Part shown: positions 24,711 to 34,520 of the stretch, piece after piece | How the letters are laid out: each line of letters starts with the position of its first letter | Numbering within the stretch: the stretch's first letter is position 1 | DNA from: Anaerolineales bacterium | Lineage (GTDB): Bacteria > Chloroflexota > Anaerolineae > Anaerolineales > Villigracilaceae | NCBI GenBank assembly: GCA_030680795.1 | Contig: JAUXUL010000010.1 | Coordinates: forward strand, 62,001-126,000 | Direction of reading: 5' to 3' | DNA length: 64,000 nt | Program-made: the position numbers and the translations under genes | The notes under the pieces: model-generated | The model's input: only the letters and a program-made list of their open reading frames with translations | Databases searched by the model: none | Told to the model about the DNA's origin: nothing

Positions 24711-27460
24711 CGCAAGGCATCCAATAATTTATATAGTTCAACCGGATTATTCAATTTCACTCGCAACACTTTGCGGCCTGCGGCAATCAACGCTTCGTAA
24801 TCGCCCAACGCCTGCGCACGAAGCAACGTGCCGAAAGTCAAGCCTTGTGTGGGGATTTCCATGTCATTCTCGGCATCGTATACAACCTGAATAAACAATC
24901 CTTTATTCGGTCCGCCTTTGTGGAACTGTCCCGTTGAATGTTGAAAGCGCGGGCCAAAACCAGCGGTGACGGCGCATTTTGTCTTTTCGCGAATAGCAAC
25001 GCGCAGTTTCTGGATAACAGAAATCATTTCATTGTTGCGCGGCAGGTATGCATTAATTGTGATGAATTCGCCAGATTTTGCGCCTGAAATAAATTTATCC
25101 AAAGCAGGTTTCACATTCTTCAAGTCAACCAAACCCACCTCGGCCAGTTTACCAGTCTGTTGAAAATCCTTGATCTTGGCAAGCGTGCGAAGTTTGCTAT
25201 CCTGCACGTCGGGCTGGTCAAACGCATTGATGCCAAGAATATGACACAGCACCGAAACCGCGATCTCCCAACGGAAGAATTCCCCGCCTAAATCATAGGG
25301 ATTAGTAATTGGTAATTCGATTACAAGGAAGCCAGCATGTTTCAAAGTGGCAATACCAGTATCTAATTCGCCATTATTGCGCAAATATACAAACAGGCGG
25401 TCATTTCCATAAACATTGGGTGCGCCCAACGGCTCCAAAGCCACGGGCAGGATTCCCTTACCCTGTTTACCGCTCGATTCAGCGACCACCTGCTCGATCC
25501 AGCCAGCAAACGCGGACACAGGCGCATCAGCCAGTACCGTGAGCTTGTCCCTGCCTGCGAGAGCGGACTCAGCAAGTAAAGCGCCCAATGCAAAGCCAGC
25601 GCTGTAAACTGACTTTGATCCATTCTTTATCTTTTCAGCAGAAGCCAGTAGTTTTTCAATATCCATGCCTAGCAACGCGGCAGGGACAAGACCGAAATCG
25701 GTCAGCGCCGAGAAGCGGCCGCCAACGTTGGGATCGGGATTGAATACTTTTCTAAAACCGCGTTCCCTGGCGAGATTCTCCAACGATGTGCCAGCATCTG
25801 TGATGGCTATAAAGCGCGAGCCATTGGCTTTGCTAAGTTCCCAAAAATAATCAAATGCTGCTAGTAACTCAGCCGTGCCGCCTGATTTACTGGCGAGAAT
25901 GTATAACGATTTATCAGGTGGGTATTGCTCGGCGGTCAGCGCAACTTGTTGCGGGTCAGTGGAATCAAGAATTGCAAGAGATACGCCCCCCTCTTTCTCT
26001 CCCCCCATTTTCTCCGAAAATGGGGGGAGACGGAGGGGGGAAGCACCTGCCAACAACGAACTTAATACTTCAGCGGTGAGAGATGAACCGCCCATGCCGA
26101 TCACGAGGACCCGGTCAATGCCTGCGTCATGGATTTGTTTTGCAAACGACAAATACCCATCAAGACGTTTGCGGGCATCGTCAATGGAGTGCAGCCAGCC
26201 GAGGCGGATTTTGACTTCGGCTTGACCAGCAGGATCATCCGTCCAGAGGGTTGGGTCATGCTCCCAGAAGCGGGCGGAGACAGAATCCATTTCGAGTTGA
26301 GATAAACGCTCGGAAACAGAATCGGCTAACGGCTTGATCGAAGCGAGAGCTATCTTTCGTCTATCTTCGATTGCTGCGAGCAGAGACTTGAACGCCTCCG
26401 CAAAAGATTTCACGCCCTCCTCTTCCAATTCTTGTGTAACCGTGCTCATCGAAATGCCAGCGACTTTCAACTCGGCAAAAAATAACTGCGCTTCTTCGAG
26501 GCCGCGTTTGATGGTAAGTTTAGCTTTGCCATGATCGCGAAAGGCATCCAGCGTGGCGGGCGGAACAGTGTTGACGGTATCTGGACCGATAAGGGAGTCA
26601 ACATAAAGTGTGTCGGAATATTTTGGATTCTTCGTGCCCGTGGAAGCCCACAGCGGACGCTGCACCCTCGCGCGGAAGCAAGCTTTTAGAGTTGCAAAAC
26701 GCGGTGATGTAAAAATAGATTCAAAGGCATCATAGGCAAACTTTGCATTTGCAATTGCCGCCCTGCCGCGCAGAGGCGAACCATCGGGAAGGCGCGGATC
26801 AATTTTGGTATCAACACGCGAGACAAAAAATGATGCCACCGAGGCAATTTGTTGAATGCCCTCACCCTGCTCTCTCCCAGCGGGAGAGGAAAATGCGGCA
26901 ACACGATCTTCCAGCCCCGCAAGATAGGCATCCATGACGGCAGCGTAACGATCCAGCGCAAAGATAAGCGTGACATTGATATTGATGCCCGCTGCAATCG
27001 CTTGACGAATTGCGGGAATCCCTTCTTTAGTCGCGGGGATTTTCACCATCAAATTGGGGCGGTTAACACGTTCCCAAAGTTCTTTCGCCTGTTTGAGTGA
27101 GCCTTCAGTATCGTTTGCAAGATACGGGCTGACTTCCAAACTCACATATCCATCGCCACCTTTGGTCTCATCATAAAGCGGGCGAAAGAGATCGCAGGCC
27201 TGTTGAATATCTTCGATGGCGAGCTGCCAAAAGATTTTCTCCGCATCCCAGCCTGCCCAGGCAAGCGGGGTCAATGCAGCATCATAGTCATTGGTTTTTG
27301 CAATCGCGTTCTGGAATATCGTCGGATTGGATGTTACGCCGCGAATATCGCCGCGTTCGATCATGATTTTGAGTTCGCCGCTTTCGAGAAGTTTTCTTTG
27401 GATGTTATCGTACCAAAGGGATTGGCCGAGGGCGATTAGTCTCTTTATAATTTCGGACAT
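24707..27460 (-). CDS. tal-pgi: Bifunctional transaldolase/glucose-6-phosphate isomerase
   Basis: This 917-residue fusion joins transaldolase (about 1-370; Schiff-base Lys140 in [25 protein letters not shown] near 205) to phosphoglucose isomerase (about 400-917; [31 protein letters not shown]). It links fructose-6-phosphate, erythrose-4-phosphate and glucose-6-phosphate in the cytoplasm. Two short palindromic repeats are translated within it: residues about 189-202 ([10 protein letters not shown]) and about 474-492 ([16 protein letters not shown]). Both fall at probable surface loops and keep frame. It lies between rpiB and phhB in a pentose phosphate operon with tkt upstream. Confidence 0.92.
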   Translation of the reverse strand: MSEIIKRLIALGQSLWYDNIQRKLLESGELKIMIERGDIRGVTSNPTIFQNAIAKTNDYDAALTPLAWAGWDAEKIFWQLAIEDIQQACDLFRPLYDETKGGDGYVSLEVSPYLANDTEGSLKQAKELWERVNRPNLMVKIPATKEGIPAIRQAIAAGININVTLIFALDRYAAVMDAYLAGLEDRVAAFSSPAGREQGEGIQQIASVASFFVSRVDTKIDPRLPDGSPLRGRAAIANAKFAYDAFESIFTSPRFATLKACFRARVQRPLWASTGTKNPKYSDTLYVDSLIGPDTVNTVPPATLDAFRDHGKAKLTIKRGLEEAQLFFAELKVAGISMSTVTQELEEEGVKSFAEAFKSLLAAIEDRRKIALASIKPLADSVSERLSQLEMDSVSARFWEHDPTLWTDDPAGQAEVKIRLGWLHSIDDARKRLDGYLSFAKQIHDAGIDRVLVIGMGGSSLTAEVLSSLLAGASPLRLPPFSEKMGGEKEGGVSLAILDSTDPQQVALTAEQYPPDKSLYILASKSGGTAELLAAFDYFWELSKANGSRFIAITDAGTSLENLARERGFRKVFNPDPNVGGRFSALTDFGLVPAALLGMDIEKLLASAEKIKNGSKSVYSAGFALGALLAESALAGRDKLTVLADAPVSAFAGWIEQVVAESSGKQGKGILPVALEPLGAPNVYGNDRLFVYLRNNGELDTGIATLKHAGFLVIELPITNPYDLGGEFFRWEIAVSVLCHILGINAFDQPDVQDSKLRTLAKIKDFQQTGKLAEVGLVDLKNVKPALDKFISGAKSGEFITINAYLPRNNEMISVIQKLRVAIREKTKCAVTAGFGPRFQHSTGQFHKGGPNKGLFIQVVYDAENDMEIPTQGLTFGTLLRAQALGDYEALIAAGRKVLRVKLNNPVELYKLLDALR
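25986..26040. repeat. C-tract/G-tract palindrome inside tal-pgi
   Basis: CCCCCCATTTT (26001-26011) and AAAATGGGGGG (26017-26027) form a perfect 11-bp stem with a 5-nt loop. Outer arms CCCCCCTC (25986-25993) and GAGGGGGG (26033-26040) add a second stem. The 55-bp unit is read in frame and encodes about 18 residues of the isomerase half. Confidence 0.8.
26858..26893. repeat. CTCTCCC palindrome inside tal-pgi
   Basis: CTCTCCC (26872-26878) and GGGAGAG (26882-26888) form a hairpin preceded by CCCTCACCCTG. The same pattern, CCTCACCCC then CCTCTCCCC/GGGGAGAGG, occurs at 44036-44070. It encodes about 12 residues of the transaldolase half. Confidence 0.7.
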
Positions 27461-27564
27461 AATGTTATGGAACTCCTAAAGGCAATGGGTAAATGGTAAT
27501 TGGTAGTAGTAAATTGAGAATTAGAGATTAGAGATTGGAGATGGATAAATTAATTCTTGCGAAA

Positions 27565-28026
27565 TTAAGGACGGTCATTTTCCATATTATGGATTTTTTC
27601 AACCCTGCGTGCGAGTCTTTCGCCGCCCACGTCATTCCCCAAATATCTGGCATTCAAAAATGCAGGCACAAGCACTTTCACCAGTTCAGGTCCAATCACG
27701 CGTGCGCCCATGCACAACACATTCATCGCATCGTGCCTCACGCCTTGCGCGGCGGAATACGTATCATGGCAGATCGAAGCGTAAACACCTTTCATCTTAT
27801 TTGCCGCAATCGCCGCACCAATTCCAGAACCGCAGATCAAAATTCCGCGCTCGGCTTCGTTTTTTTGAATCGCTTCACCAACTTTTTTTGTGAAGTCGGG
27901 GAAGTCCACCGCATCCGCGCTGAACGTGCCAACATCAACTACTTCATGTCCAGCGGCACGCACTGATTCAATCACAACATTTTTTAGCGGAAAGCCCGCA
28001 TGGTCACAGCCGACTGCTATTTTCAT
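27565..28026 (-). CDS. rpiB: Ribose-5-phosphate isomerase B
   Basis: This 153-residue protein interconverts ribose-5-phosphate and ribulose-5-phosphate. It starts MKIAVGCDHAGFPLK, the RpiB/LacAB N-terminus, and has the ICGSGIGAAIAANK active-site loop near 68-81, followed by ICHDTYSA. It lies between tkt and tal-pgi on the same strand. The AGGTGATTT upstream of the ATG at 28026 is its ribosome binding site, next to a palindromic repeat that separates it from tkt. A stretch of GAGATTAGAGATT words fills the spacer on the other side. Confidence 0.93.
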   Translation of the reverse strand: MKIAVGCDHAGFPLKNVVIESVRAAGHEVVDVGTFSADAVDFPDFTKKVGEAIQKNEAERGILICGSGIGAAIAANKMKGVYASICHDTYSAAQGVRHDAMNVLCMGARVIGPELVKVLVPAFLNARYLGNDVGGERLARRVEKIHNMENDRP

Positions 28027-28038
28027 AAATCACCTCAT

Positions 28039-28078
28039 GTCATTGCTTCGTCGGGAAGAGCACCCTCCTCGCAATGAC
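28039..28078. repeat. Short GTCATTGC palindromic element between tkt and rpiB
   Basis: GTCATTGC (28039-28046) is complementary to GCAATGAC (28071-28078), with CTTCGTCGGGA and CCCTCCTC inside. It is a 40-bp form of the element family also present at 12771, 53163 and 58633. Confidence 0.65.
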
Positions 28079-28080
28079 GG

Positions 28081-30051
28081 CTACAATTCTTTCGCCTTCG
28101 CGACTACATTCTCAACCGTAAATCCGAATTTTTCAAAGATGACCTTCGCGGGAGCGGATGCGCCATAACGTTCAATGCTGATCACTGACCTTACGTATCT
28201 TTCCCAGCCCAAACCTGCTCCCGCTTCGACAGCCAGTCTCTTCTGGATGTGTTTCGGCAACACGGACTCGCGATAGGCTTCGTCCTGTTTCTCGAACAGT
28301 TCCCAGCTTGGGAAGGAGATCACGCGCACGCCCCAGCCCTCGTCCGCAAGTTTTTGTGCGGCTTCAAGAATCAAACTCACTTCCGAACCGGAAGCCATCA
28401 ATATAATTTCTGGCTTACCAAAATCCTTTAAGACATACGCGCCTTTTTCAACTTGCGCGGATATGGTATCCAAGGTTGGAACAGCCTGGCGGGTCAATGC
28501 AAGCAGGGTCGGCCCATCGCGTCTTTCAACTGCCACTTTCCAGGCTTTGACAGTTTCATTTGCATCGGCAGGACGAATGACCACCAGGTTCGGGATCAAA
28601 CGCAATGACATCATATGCTCAACAGGTTGATGTGTAGGACCATCTTCGCCAAGTCCCACGCTATCATGTGTGAAGATAAAAATGGATGGGTAATGTGATA
28701 ATGCGGCGAGACGAATCGCGGGGCGCATGTAATCTGAAAAGATGAGGAAAGTACCGCCATAGGGAATCACTCCGCCAAAAACTGCCATGCCATTCAGAAT
28801 TGACCCCATGGCATGTTCACGTACACCAAAGTGGAAGTTGCGCCCATTGTAGGAATCTTTTTGAAAAGCGGGGCTTCCTTCAATTATTGTGTTATTTGAT
28901 GGAGCTAAATCTGCAGATCCGCCGATCAGTTCAGGGAGTTTTGGCGCAAGGGCGTTAATGACCTTGCCAGAAGCAGCGCGCGTTGCCATACCCTTTGCAT
29001 CCACAGGGAATGTTGGCAAAGCGGAATCCCAACCTTCGGGCAATTTACGATTCAAACGGCGCTGCAATTCAGCGCCTTGAACTGGATGCAGGCGCTGATA
29101 CGCATCCATTTTCATCTTCCAGTCATATTCAAGTTCACGTCCGCGGTCAACAGCCTCGCGATAAAAAGCCAGCACATCGTCAGGGATGAAGAAGCGCGGT
29201 TCTTTGGGCCAGCCTAAATTATCTTTCGCGGCATTCAGTTCCTCATCTCCAAGCGGCTCGCCATGGGCTTTGGCCGTGCCTTGTTTGTGCGGGGCGCCAA
29301 ATCCAATGATTGTGCGGCAAACAAGCAACGATGGGCGCGGATCAGATTTAGCTTCCTGGATGGCTTTGTCAATCGCTTCCACATCATTGCCATCTTCCAC
29401 GCGCAAGACTTGCCAGCCATATGATCGGAATCTCGCAGCACGGTCTTCGGTGAATGCTAGATCTGTTGAGCCGTCAATCGAAATATGATTATCGTCGTAG
29501 AGATAGATCAATCGCCCAAGCGATAAATGCCCCGCCAGTGACGCGGCTTCAGAGGCAATGCCTTCCATTAAATCTCCGTCGGTGACAATGGCGTAGATGA
29601 AAGGGTCAATTAATTCGTGGCCGCGCTGGTTGAAGGTCGCGGCGAGATGCGCAGCCGCAATTGCCATGCCAACGCCGTTGGCGAATCCCTGTCCCAGCGG
29701 ACCGGTTGTCACTTCCACGCCGGGCGTTAATCCATATTCAGGGTGACCGGGCGTGAGGCTGCCCCACTGGCGGAATTTTTTCAATTCATCGAGCGGAAGC
29801 TCGTACCCCGTCAGATGCAGCAAGGAGTATAAGAGCATGGAACCATGCCCGCCCGAAAGAATGAAGCGGTCACGTCCGGCCCATTTTGGGTTGCGTGGAT
29901 TATGTCGCAGGTGGCGGGACCAAATTGTGTAAGCCATCGCCGCCGCCCCCATTGGCAAGCCGGGATGACCGGAGTTCGCCTGTTGAACGCCGTCTGCTGA
30001 AAGAAAACGAAGTGTATTAATTGCGCGTGTTTGAAGATTTTGGGTTGTCAT
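28081..30051 (-). CDS. tkt: Transketolase
   Basis: This 656-residue TDP enzyme has the complete transketolase layout. The N-terminal TDP-binding domain contains [15 protein letters not shown] near 28-42 and [15 protein letters not shown] near 153-167. The pyrimidine domain contains [18 protein letters not shown] near 465-482, and a C-terminal domain follows. It transfers two-carbon ketol units in the pentose phosphate pathway. It leads the operon tkt-rpiB-tal-pgi-phhB. No Shine-Dalgarno site is visible; instead TAAAAT lies 7 nt before the ATG (30059-30064), which suggests a leaderless transcript. Confidence 0.95.
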   Translation of the reverse strand: MTTQNLQTRAINTLRFLSADGVQQANSGHPGLPMGAAAMAYTIWSRHLRHNPRNPKWAGRDRFILSGGHGSMLLYSLLHLTGYELPLDELKKFRQWGSLTPGHPEYGLTPGVEVTTGPLGQGFANGVGMAIAAAHLAATFNQRGHELIDPFIYAIVTDGDLMEGIASEAASLAGHLSLGRLIYLYDDNHISIDGSTDLAFTEDRAARFRSYGWQVLRVEDGNDVEAIDKAIQEAKSDPRPSLLVCRTIIGFGAPHKQGTAKAHGEPLGDEELNAAKDNLGWPKEPRFFIPDDVLAFYREAVDRGRELEYDWKMKMDAYQRLHPVQGAELQRRLNRKLPEGWDSALPTFPVDAKGMATRAASGKVINALAPKLPELIGGSADLAPSNNTIIEGSPAFQKDSYNGRNFHFGVREHAMGSILNGMAVFGGVIPYGGTFLIFSDYMRPAIRLAALSHYPSIFIFTHDSVGLGEDGPTHQPVEHMMSLRLIPNLVVIRPADANETVKAWKVAVERRDGPTLLALTRQAVPTLDTISAQVEKGAYVLKDFGKPEIILMASGSEVSLILEAAQKLADEGWGVRVISFPSWELFEKQDEAYRESVLPKHIQKRLAVEAGAGLGWERYVRSVISIERYGASAPAKVIFEKFGFTVENVVAKAKEL

Positions 30052-30072
30052 GGGAGCTATTTTACCATCCGC

Positions 30073-30834
30073 TTAATATTTTTCCTTTAATTCCTTTTCA
30101 GGCAATACGATCATCCCTTCCTTCTGATCGCCAATGAAACAAATATGCTCAGGTTTGTTGACAGCCAGCCATGCAACAAATGCCGCAACCAAAGCATCGA
30201 GTTGTTCGGGCAGATACAACAACTCGATGGGCCAGAGTCCTTTTATCATTTTATAACGCGTGATCTCTTCGAAAAATTCCATTGGATCTTTTATGCGGAT
30301 GCCGCGCTCGTAAAGAATGAACTGCCTCTGCAGTTTTCCCTCAAGCGAAGGCTTTGAGAGCGGCACGCCGCCAGCCATCACGCAAAAACAGGCATGTGGA
30401 TGCGTTTCCAACATTTGGTACGGCATTTTTTCTGCAGGATATTTCTTGAAACCAAACTCCTCCAACTTACGATACAGCTCAAAACCCAATTGCATCCACG
30501 CGGGAGATATAGCCACACTTGCAGGTGTGCCAGAAACAGAAATACCGCGCTGGCGCAATTCATACTCTGCCACACGAAACTCCGCACCACGGATTTGATG
30601 AGGCGTTAGCATAGTTTTCTTCAACTTCTGACGCACCAAACCGCGATTGACTCCCGCAGGCGCGTTGACAGCAACCGTCGCAGAACCCTGCCCCGCGAGG
30701 AACGCGGTCACATCTTCCATCTCACCATCCGCAAGCGCAAGGAGATTCAAATCCTTATCCAAGACAGCATAGGTGAAGGATTTGTGTCCGGAAGTTGGGT
30801 CAATGCCAATGAAGGTAGAATCAGTAATTAACAT
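30073..30834 (-). CDS. DUF429 domain-containing protein
   Basis: This 253-residue protein has the DUF429 pattern: TFIGIDPTSGHKSFTYAVLD at the N-terminus, VAVNAPAGVNRG with a conserved Asn-Ala-Pro, and ETHPHACFCVM in the middle. The fold is predicted to be RNase H-like, with Asp and Glu near the start as possible metal ligands, but the function is unknown. The ATG at 30834 is preferred to a TTG seven codons earlier; neither has a clear ribosome binding site. It lies 21 nt upstream of tkt on the same strand, though tkt may have its own promoter. Confidence 0.75.
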   Translation of the reverse strand: MLITDSTFIGIDPTSGHKSFTYAVLDKDLNLLALADGEMEDVTAFLAGQGSATVAVNAPAGVNRGLVRQKLKKTMLTPHQIRGAEFRVAEYELRQRGISVSGTPASVAISPAWMQLGFELYRKLEEFGFKKYPAEKMPYQMLETHPHACFCVMAGGVPLSKPSLEGKLQRQFILYERGIRIKDPMEFFEEITRYKMIKGLWPIELLYLPEQLDALVAAFVAWLAVNKPEHICFIGDQKEGMIVLPEKELKEKY

Positions 30835-31122
30835 AGTAAGATACGATCTGGTCAAACCAACAGAAATAAGGTTTGTTTTCTATTTTACTTCCAAAAGTGT
30901 GCCTATGCCGATATCATTTATTAGGAATCGCCGTGATAAAACCTTTTGAACACGGATTTCACGGACAAACACAGAAAATAACGGCTTTTTCACAACTCAT
31001 CATCGAGACCTTCCGCGGAGACAGTCTCCTGATAGCAAACGGTATAAAACAAAATCAAGTCCTGGCTTGGATTCTCATTGCGCTTTGTTTTCTCCTGATG
31101 GAATTAAGAATAAAACAAACAA

Positions 31123-31156
31123 AAAAGCTGGATTGAGAAACCTCGATCCAGCTTTT
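31123..31156 (-). terminator. Rho-independent terminator of hpf
   Basis: A perfect 11-bp stem, AAAAGCTGGAT (31123-31133) with ATCCAGCTTTT (31146-31156) and a 12-nt loop, lies 13 nt beyond the hpf stop. On the minus strand it runs into TTTTTTGTTTG. Confidence 0.85.
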
Positions 31157-31168
31157 CATTCAACACGC

Positions 31169-31732
31169 CTAGCCAAGCTCAGGCTCGATCAACCCATAAC
31201 TTCCATTGCGCCTGCGATATAGAACATTGATCTTACTCGTCTCCGCATTGTAAAAGATGAAGAAGTTGTCGTGCCCCAGATTTCGCATCTGCACCACGGC
31301 TTCATCCTCACTCATCGGATATAGCACAAATTTCTTCCTGCGGGCAAACAGAAGAGAAAGTTCGCCAGTCTCTTCGTCGATAACATCATCCGCCACTTCT
31401 GAGGCGGAACGCCCATCTCCGCGGCCTCGATGGTGCTTACCCTTATATTTTTCGATCTGACGCTGTAAATTATCGATTGCCTGATCAAAAGCGGCGAGCA
31501 CTTCATCTGCACGCTCTTCCGTGCGCAAGGTAAAGCCCTTCCCAAATACGGTGATCTGCGCCACATTGCGATCTGTGGCATCGCGTGCAGCTTTATAATG
31601 AGAAAGCTCCACGCGTGCTTCATCGATTGCCGGCATATAATGAACCAGGTTACCGGCCTTCTTATTAACGTACTCCTCGATCTTTTCGGTCAAACGAATG
31701 TTGCGTGTCTGAACTTCCACTTTGTTGGACAT
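31169..31732 (-). CDS. hpf: Ribosome hibernation promoting factor, long form
   Basis: This 187-residue protein binds 30S subunits and dimerises ribosomes in stationary phase. The N-terminal S30AE domain (about 1-100) begins MSNKVEVQTRNIRLTEKIEEYV. The C-terminal dimerisation domain (about 128-187) has the typical FVLYPMSEDEAVVQMRNLGHDNFFIFYN. The start at 31732 is fixed by AAGGAGG with a 5-nt spacer; an ATG 12 codons earlier is not used. It is the last gene of a run that includes comF and the tad genes, and is followed by a strong terminator. Confidence 0.95.
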   Translation of the reverse strand: MSNKVEVQTRNIRLTEKIEEYVNKKAGNLVHYMPAIDEARVELSHYKAARDATDRNVAQITVFGKGFTLRTEERADEVLAAFDQAIDNLQRQIEKYKGKHHRGRGDGRSASEVADDVIDEETGELSLLFARRKKFVLYPMSEDEAVVQMRNLGHDNFFIFYNAETSKINVLYRRRNGSYGLIEPELG

Positions 31733-31773
31733 CAGGACCTCCTTTTTGGAATGATAAATCACAAACAAAAACG

Positions 31774-32502
31774 CTACACATGCCCCAGCCCATGATGAGG
31801 CAGTGCGCGCGCAACCGTCAATGCATATACATCTTTTGCGCCAGATGAATATAACGCCTCGGCGCCAGACGACAAGGTTGAGCCTGTTGTAGAAACATCA
31901 TCCATCACGAGAATCGTCTTCCCAATTACCCCCACCCCGGCCTGAAACGCATTTTGCACATTCGCCTTGCGCTCCACCTTTGTCAGTCCCACCTGGGAAC
32001 GTGTTTCTTTTCGGCGCAGCAATTCATTTGGCGCGTATCGCAAATTTAACGCCAGTGCAAGCGGTTTTGCGATCATTCCAACCTGATTATATCCCCTTTC
32101 CTTGAAACGTTGTCTCCCCAACGGGATCGGCACAATCAAATCTATCTGCCAATTCAAATCTTTCACAAAAGTTACCATTTGCGAGGCAAGCGAGTCACCC
32201 ATTGAAATATCGCGACGATACTTCAATTTATGTAATGCTTTTTGTACAGGCTCATCAAAAACAGCCCATGATCTTAATGCACGAAAATGCGGTCTCTCTG
32301 AGAGGCAGGCATCACACACTCCCACCTCATCCCGCGGCAGACCGCATATATCACAAAGAACTCCATTCAAAATGTTTACACGCTTTTGGCAATCTTCGCA
32401 CCAGCGTGATCCGACCCTGCCGCATCCCCCACATTCAGGAGGAAATAGCAAATCAAGCAATCTCCAAACAGAGCGATATAAAGTATATTTCCAATTTTTC
32501 AA
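31774..32502 (-). CDS. comF: ComF family phosphoribosyltransferase-like protein
   Basis: This 242-residue protein has an N-terminal zinc-binding region with four CxxC pairs (PECGGCG, WCEDC, LCDIC, VCDAC within residues 18-65) and a C-terminal phosphoribosyltransferase fold. The PRPP-binding loop is ILVMDDVSTTGST near 197-209. ComF proteins assist natural DNA uptake in competent bacteria. Its place between the tad secretion genes and hpf does not prove such a role. No complete competence pilus genes are in the window. Confidence 0.9.
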   Translation of the reverse strand: MKNWKYTLYRSVWRLLDLLFPPECGGCGRVGSRWCEDCQKRVNILNGVLCDICGLPRDEVGVCDACLSERPHFRALRSWAVFDEPVQKALHKLKYRRDISMGDSLASQMVTFVKDLNWQIDLIVPIPLGRQRFKERGYNQVGMIAKPLALALNLRYAPNELLRRKETRSQVGLTKVERKANVQNAFQAGVGVIGKTILVMDDVSTTGSTLSSGAEALYSSGAKDVYALTVARALPHHGLGHV

Positions 32503-32540
32503 ATCTGCCTCTTAAAATAACAACGGCAGTTTTTCCTGGG

Positions 32541-33506
32541 TTAATTACCTATAAAAGATCCAAACGCACCTGCAATTTGGAATGCCGCAGGAGCCATTAG
32601 TATGATCATAATGGACGGAAAGGTTAGGAGCGCCATTGGGATGATCATCTTCACGGGCGCCTTATGAGCTTCCTCTTCCGCACGCTGGCGGCGCTTAATG
32701 CGCATTTGGTCAGATTGAATACGCAAAACTTTAGCTAAACTTACACCCAGGATCTGACTTTGGATCACAGCTGCAACAAAACTTGTTAATTCGGAGAGTC
32801 CAATGCGATCTGCCATATCACGTAAAGCCTCACGCTGAGTTTTCCCGAGTTGGACTTCCCGAATACATCGCCCAAACATGATCGAAAGTTCATTTTCCCA
32901 TTTTTCATTAACCTTCGACATGGCCGCGTCAAACCCCAACCCCGCCTCCACACAGATCGTCAGCAGATCTAGCGCATCAGGCATCGCTTTACGCACTTCA
33001 TTTTGACGGCTATTTATACGACTCTGCAACCACAACTGCGGAAAGAAAAAACCCAAGGCTGTAAATATGCCTACGATTAGTACAATTCTTCCGAACGGCC
33101 AGTTTACCGATGGGAGTGATGAAAGCAACAGCAAAAGACCACCAAAAATGGCAGCACCCACAAAACGAGTTGCCAAAAAAGTAGAGGCGTCAATGCGGCC
33201 AGGATTGCCAGCCAATTCTAGTTTATGCGTCGTCTCCTGCAAAAGCCTTTGGGGTGTAAATTTTGTAGAAATTTCACCAATCTTTTTTATGACCGGAATA
33301 ACAACCCGTTCCATAAAAGGCTGCTCTAACTCAATATCCTCAAGGGAAACCGATTCGCCACGCTGTGTCGCCTCAGCAAGACGAGCCATAACCGGATCAA
33401 ATTCATTTTGCTGACTTTGACGGGAAAAGCGTCGCCCAACGATCACAAGCAAAGTGGCGCCACCCAAAATCAAAACACCAAAAAAGATGGCAAGACCAGT
33501 TGACAT
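32541..33506 (-). CDS. tadC: Tad secretion inner-membrane protein TadC (type II secretion F domain)
   Basis: This 321-residue membrane protein has an N-terminal helix, a cytoplasmic GspF domain (about 165-290, MPDALDLLTICVEAGLGFDAAM) and C-terminal helices. With TadB it forms the inner-membrane platform for Flp/Tad pilus assembly. The start at 33506 has TGAGGT upstream and lies one nt past the tadB stop, so the two are tightly coupled. Confidence 0.9.
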   Translation of the reverse strand: MSTGLAIFFGVLILGGATLLVIVGRRFSRQSQQNEFDPVMARLAEATQRGESVSLEDIELEQPFMERVVIPVIKKIGEISTKFTPQRLLQETTHKLELAGNPGRIDASTFLATRFVGAAIFGGLLLLLSSLPSVNWPFGRIVLIVGIFTALGFFFPQLWLQSRINSRQNEVRKAMPDALDLLTICVEAGLGFDAAMSKVNEKWENELSIMFGRCIREVQLGKTQREALRDMADRIGLSELTSFVAAVIQSQILGVSLAKVLRIQSDQMRIKRRQRAEEEAHKAPVKMIIPMALLTFPSIMIILMAPAAFQIAGAFGSFIGN

Positions 33507-33507
33507 A

Positions 33508-34461
33508 CTAGACCTCAATATCTGCAATATGCATCATGATAAAGTAACTGGAACCAATCAAACCAAGGACAGTACAAATGATGGGCCCAGTACATGCCCA
33601 GCCGCGTTGATGAACAGACAATAAATACTCTGGATTAAGGAACCACAAAACAAGCGTAAGAAAAAATGGAATCAGGGAGAGCACAGTGCCTGAAGTACGA
33701 ACCTGAGACGTCAATACACGAACCTCGCCTTTAATCCGAACACGCTCACGAATAGTAAAGGAAATATTATCCAAAATCTCGGCAAGATTACCACCGACTT
33801 CCCGCTGTACGTTGATCGCTGTTATAACAAAATCCAAATCGTCGCTCGGTATCCTGCGAAGCAAATTTTCAAGCGCGGTTTCCATCGTAATACCGATCTG
33901 CATTTCTTGTATGACCCGACGAAATTCATCACAGATGGGAGCAGGCAATTCCTTACTTATCGCTTCCATGGCCTGCATGATCGAGTAGCCTGCGCGCAAA
34001 CCATTCACCATCAAGTTGAGCATATCAGACAATTGATCATTGAATTTTTGCAATCTCTGTTTCTGTTGCCGTCTTACGTATAGACGAGGAGCATAAGCGC
34101 CGGCAACCGCTCCGATCAATGCTGAGATTGGATGACGGTTCCCAACAAACCAGGCTAACAAACCGAGCAATAAAATACAAACTGCAATTAAAACAAAATA
34201 CTCAGCAACCTTGAATTTCAGATCTGCACGAGCAAGTTCACGAGCAACCCGATCCCCATAAGATGTTTTCTCAACTCTTTTGGAAACCCAGTCGGTAATG
34301 ACGGAGCGTTGGGCTTCACGATCCACACTCTGTTTATCTTCGTCCAGGTATACCCCAAGGCGTTGTTCAACCAAGGAACGTTCACTATTTGAAGAAACAA
34401 CAATACCTACAATCAACAAAATTATAACGATTAATCCGCCGATTATAATAATCCAAGTCAT
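33508..34461 (-). CDS. tadB: Tad secretion inner-membrane protein TadB (type II secretion F domain)
   Basis: This 317-residue protein begins MTWIIIIGGLIVIIL, an N-terminal membrane helix. It has further helices near 85-125, a GspF domain (about 155-280, DQLSDMLNLMVNGLRAGYSIMQAM) and two C-terminal helices. It pairs with TadC as platform for the CpaF ATPase. The ATG at 34461 follows AAGGA; a TTG five codons earlier is less likely. It follows cpaF on the same strand after a 59-nt gap. Confidence 0.9.
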   Translation of the reverse strand: MTWIIIIGGLIVIILLIVGIVVSSNSERSLVEQRLGVYLDEDKQSVDREAQRSVITDWVSKRVEKTSYGDRVARELARADLKFKVAEYFVLIAVCILLLGLLAWFVGNRHPISALIGAVAGAYAPRLYVRRQQKQRLQKFNDQLSDMLNLMVNGLRAGYSIMQAMEAISKELPAPICDEFRRVIQEMQIGITMETALENLLRRIPSDDLDFVITAINVQREVGGNLAEILDNISFTIRERVRIKGEVRVLTSQVRTSGTVLSLIPFFLTLVLWFLNPEYLLSVHQRGWACTGPIICTVLGLIGSSYFIMMHIADIEV

Positions 34462-34520
34462 GTTGTTCCTTCTCAAAAATAATTCAAATACGAAGCAAAA
34501 CCAAGTTCTTATCTTGCAAC

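Noticed and set aside
30873..31136. Plus-strand frame of 87 codons between the DUF429 gene and hpf
   Set aside because: No family, no ribosome binding site, includes a CACGGATTTCACGGAC-type repeat word and ends inside the hpf terminator.
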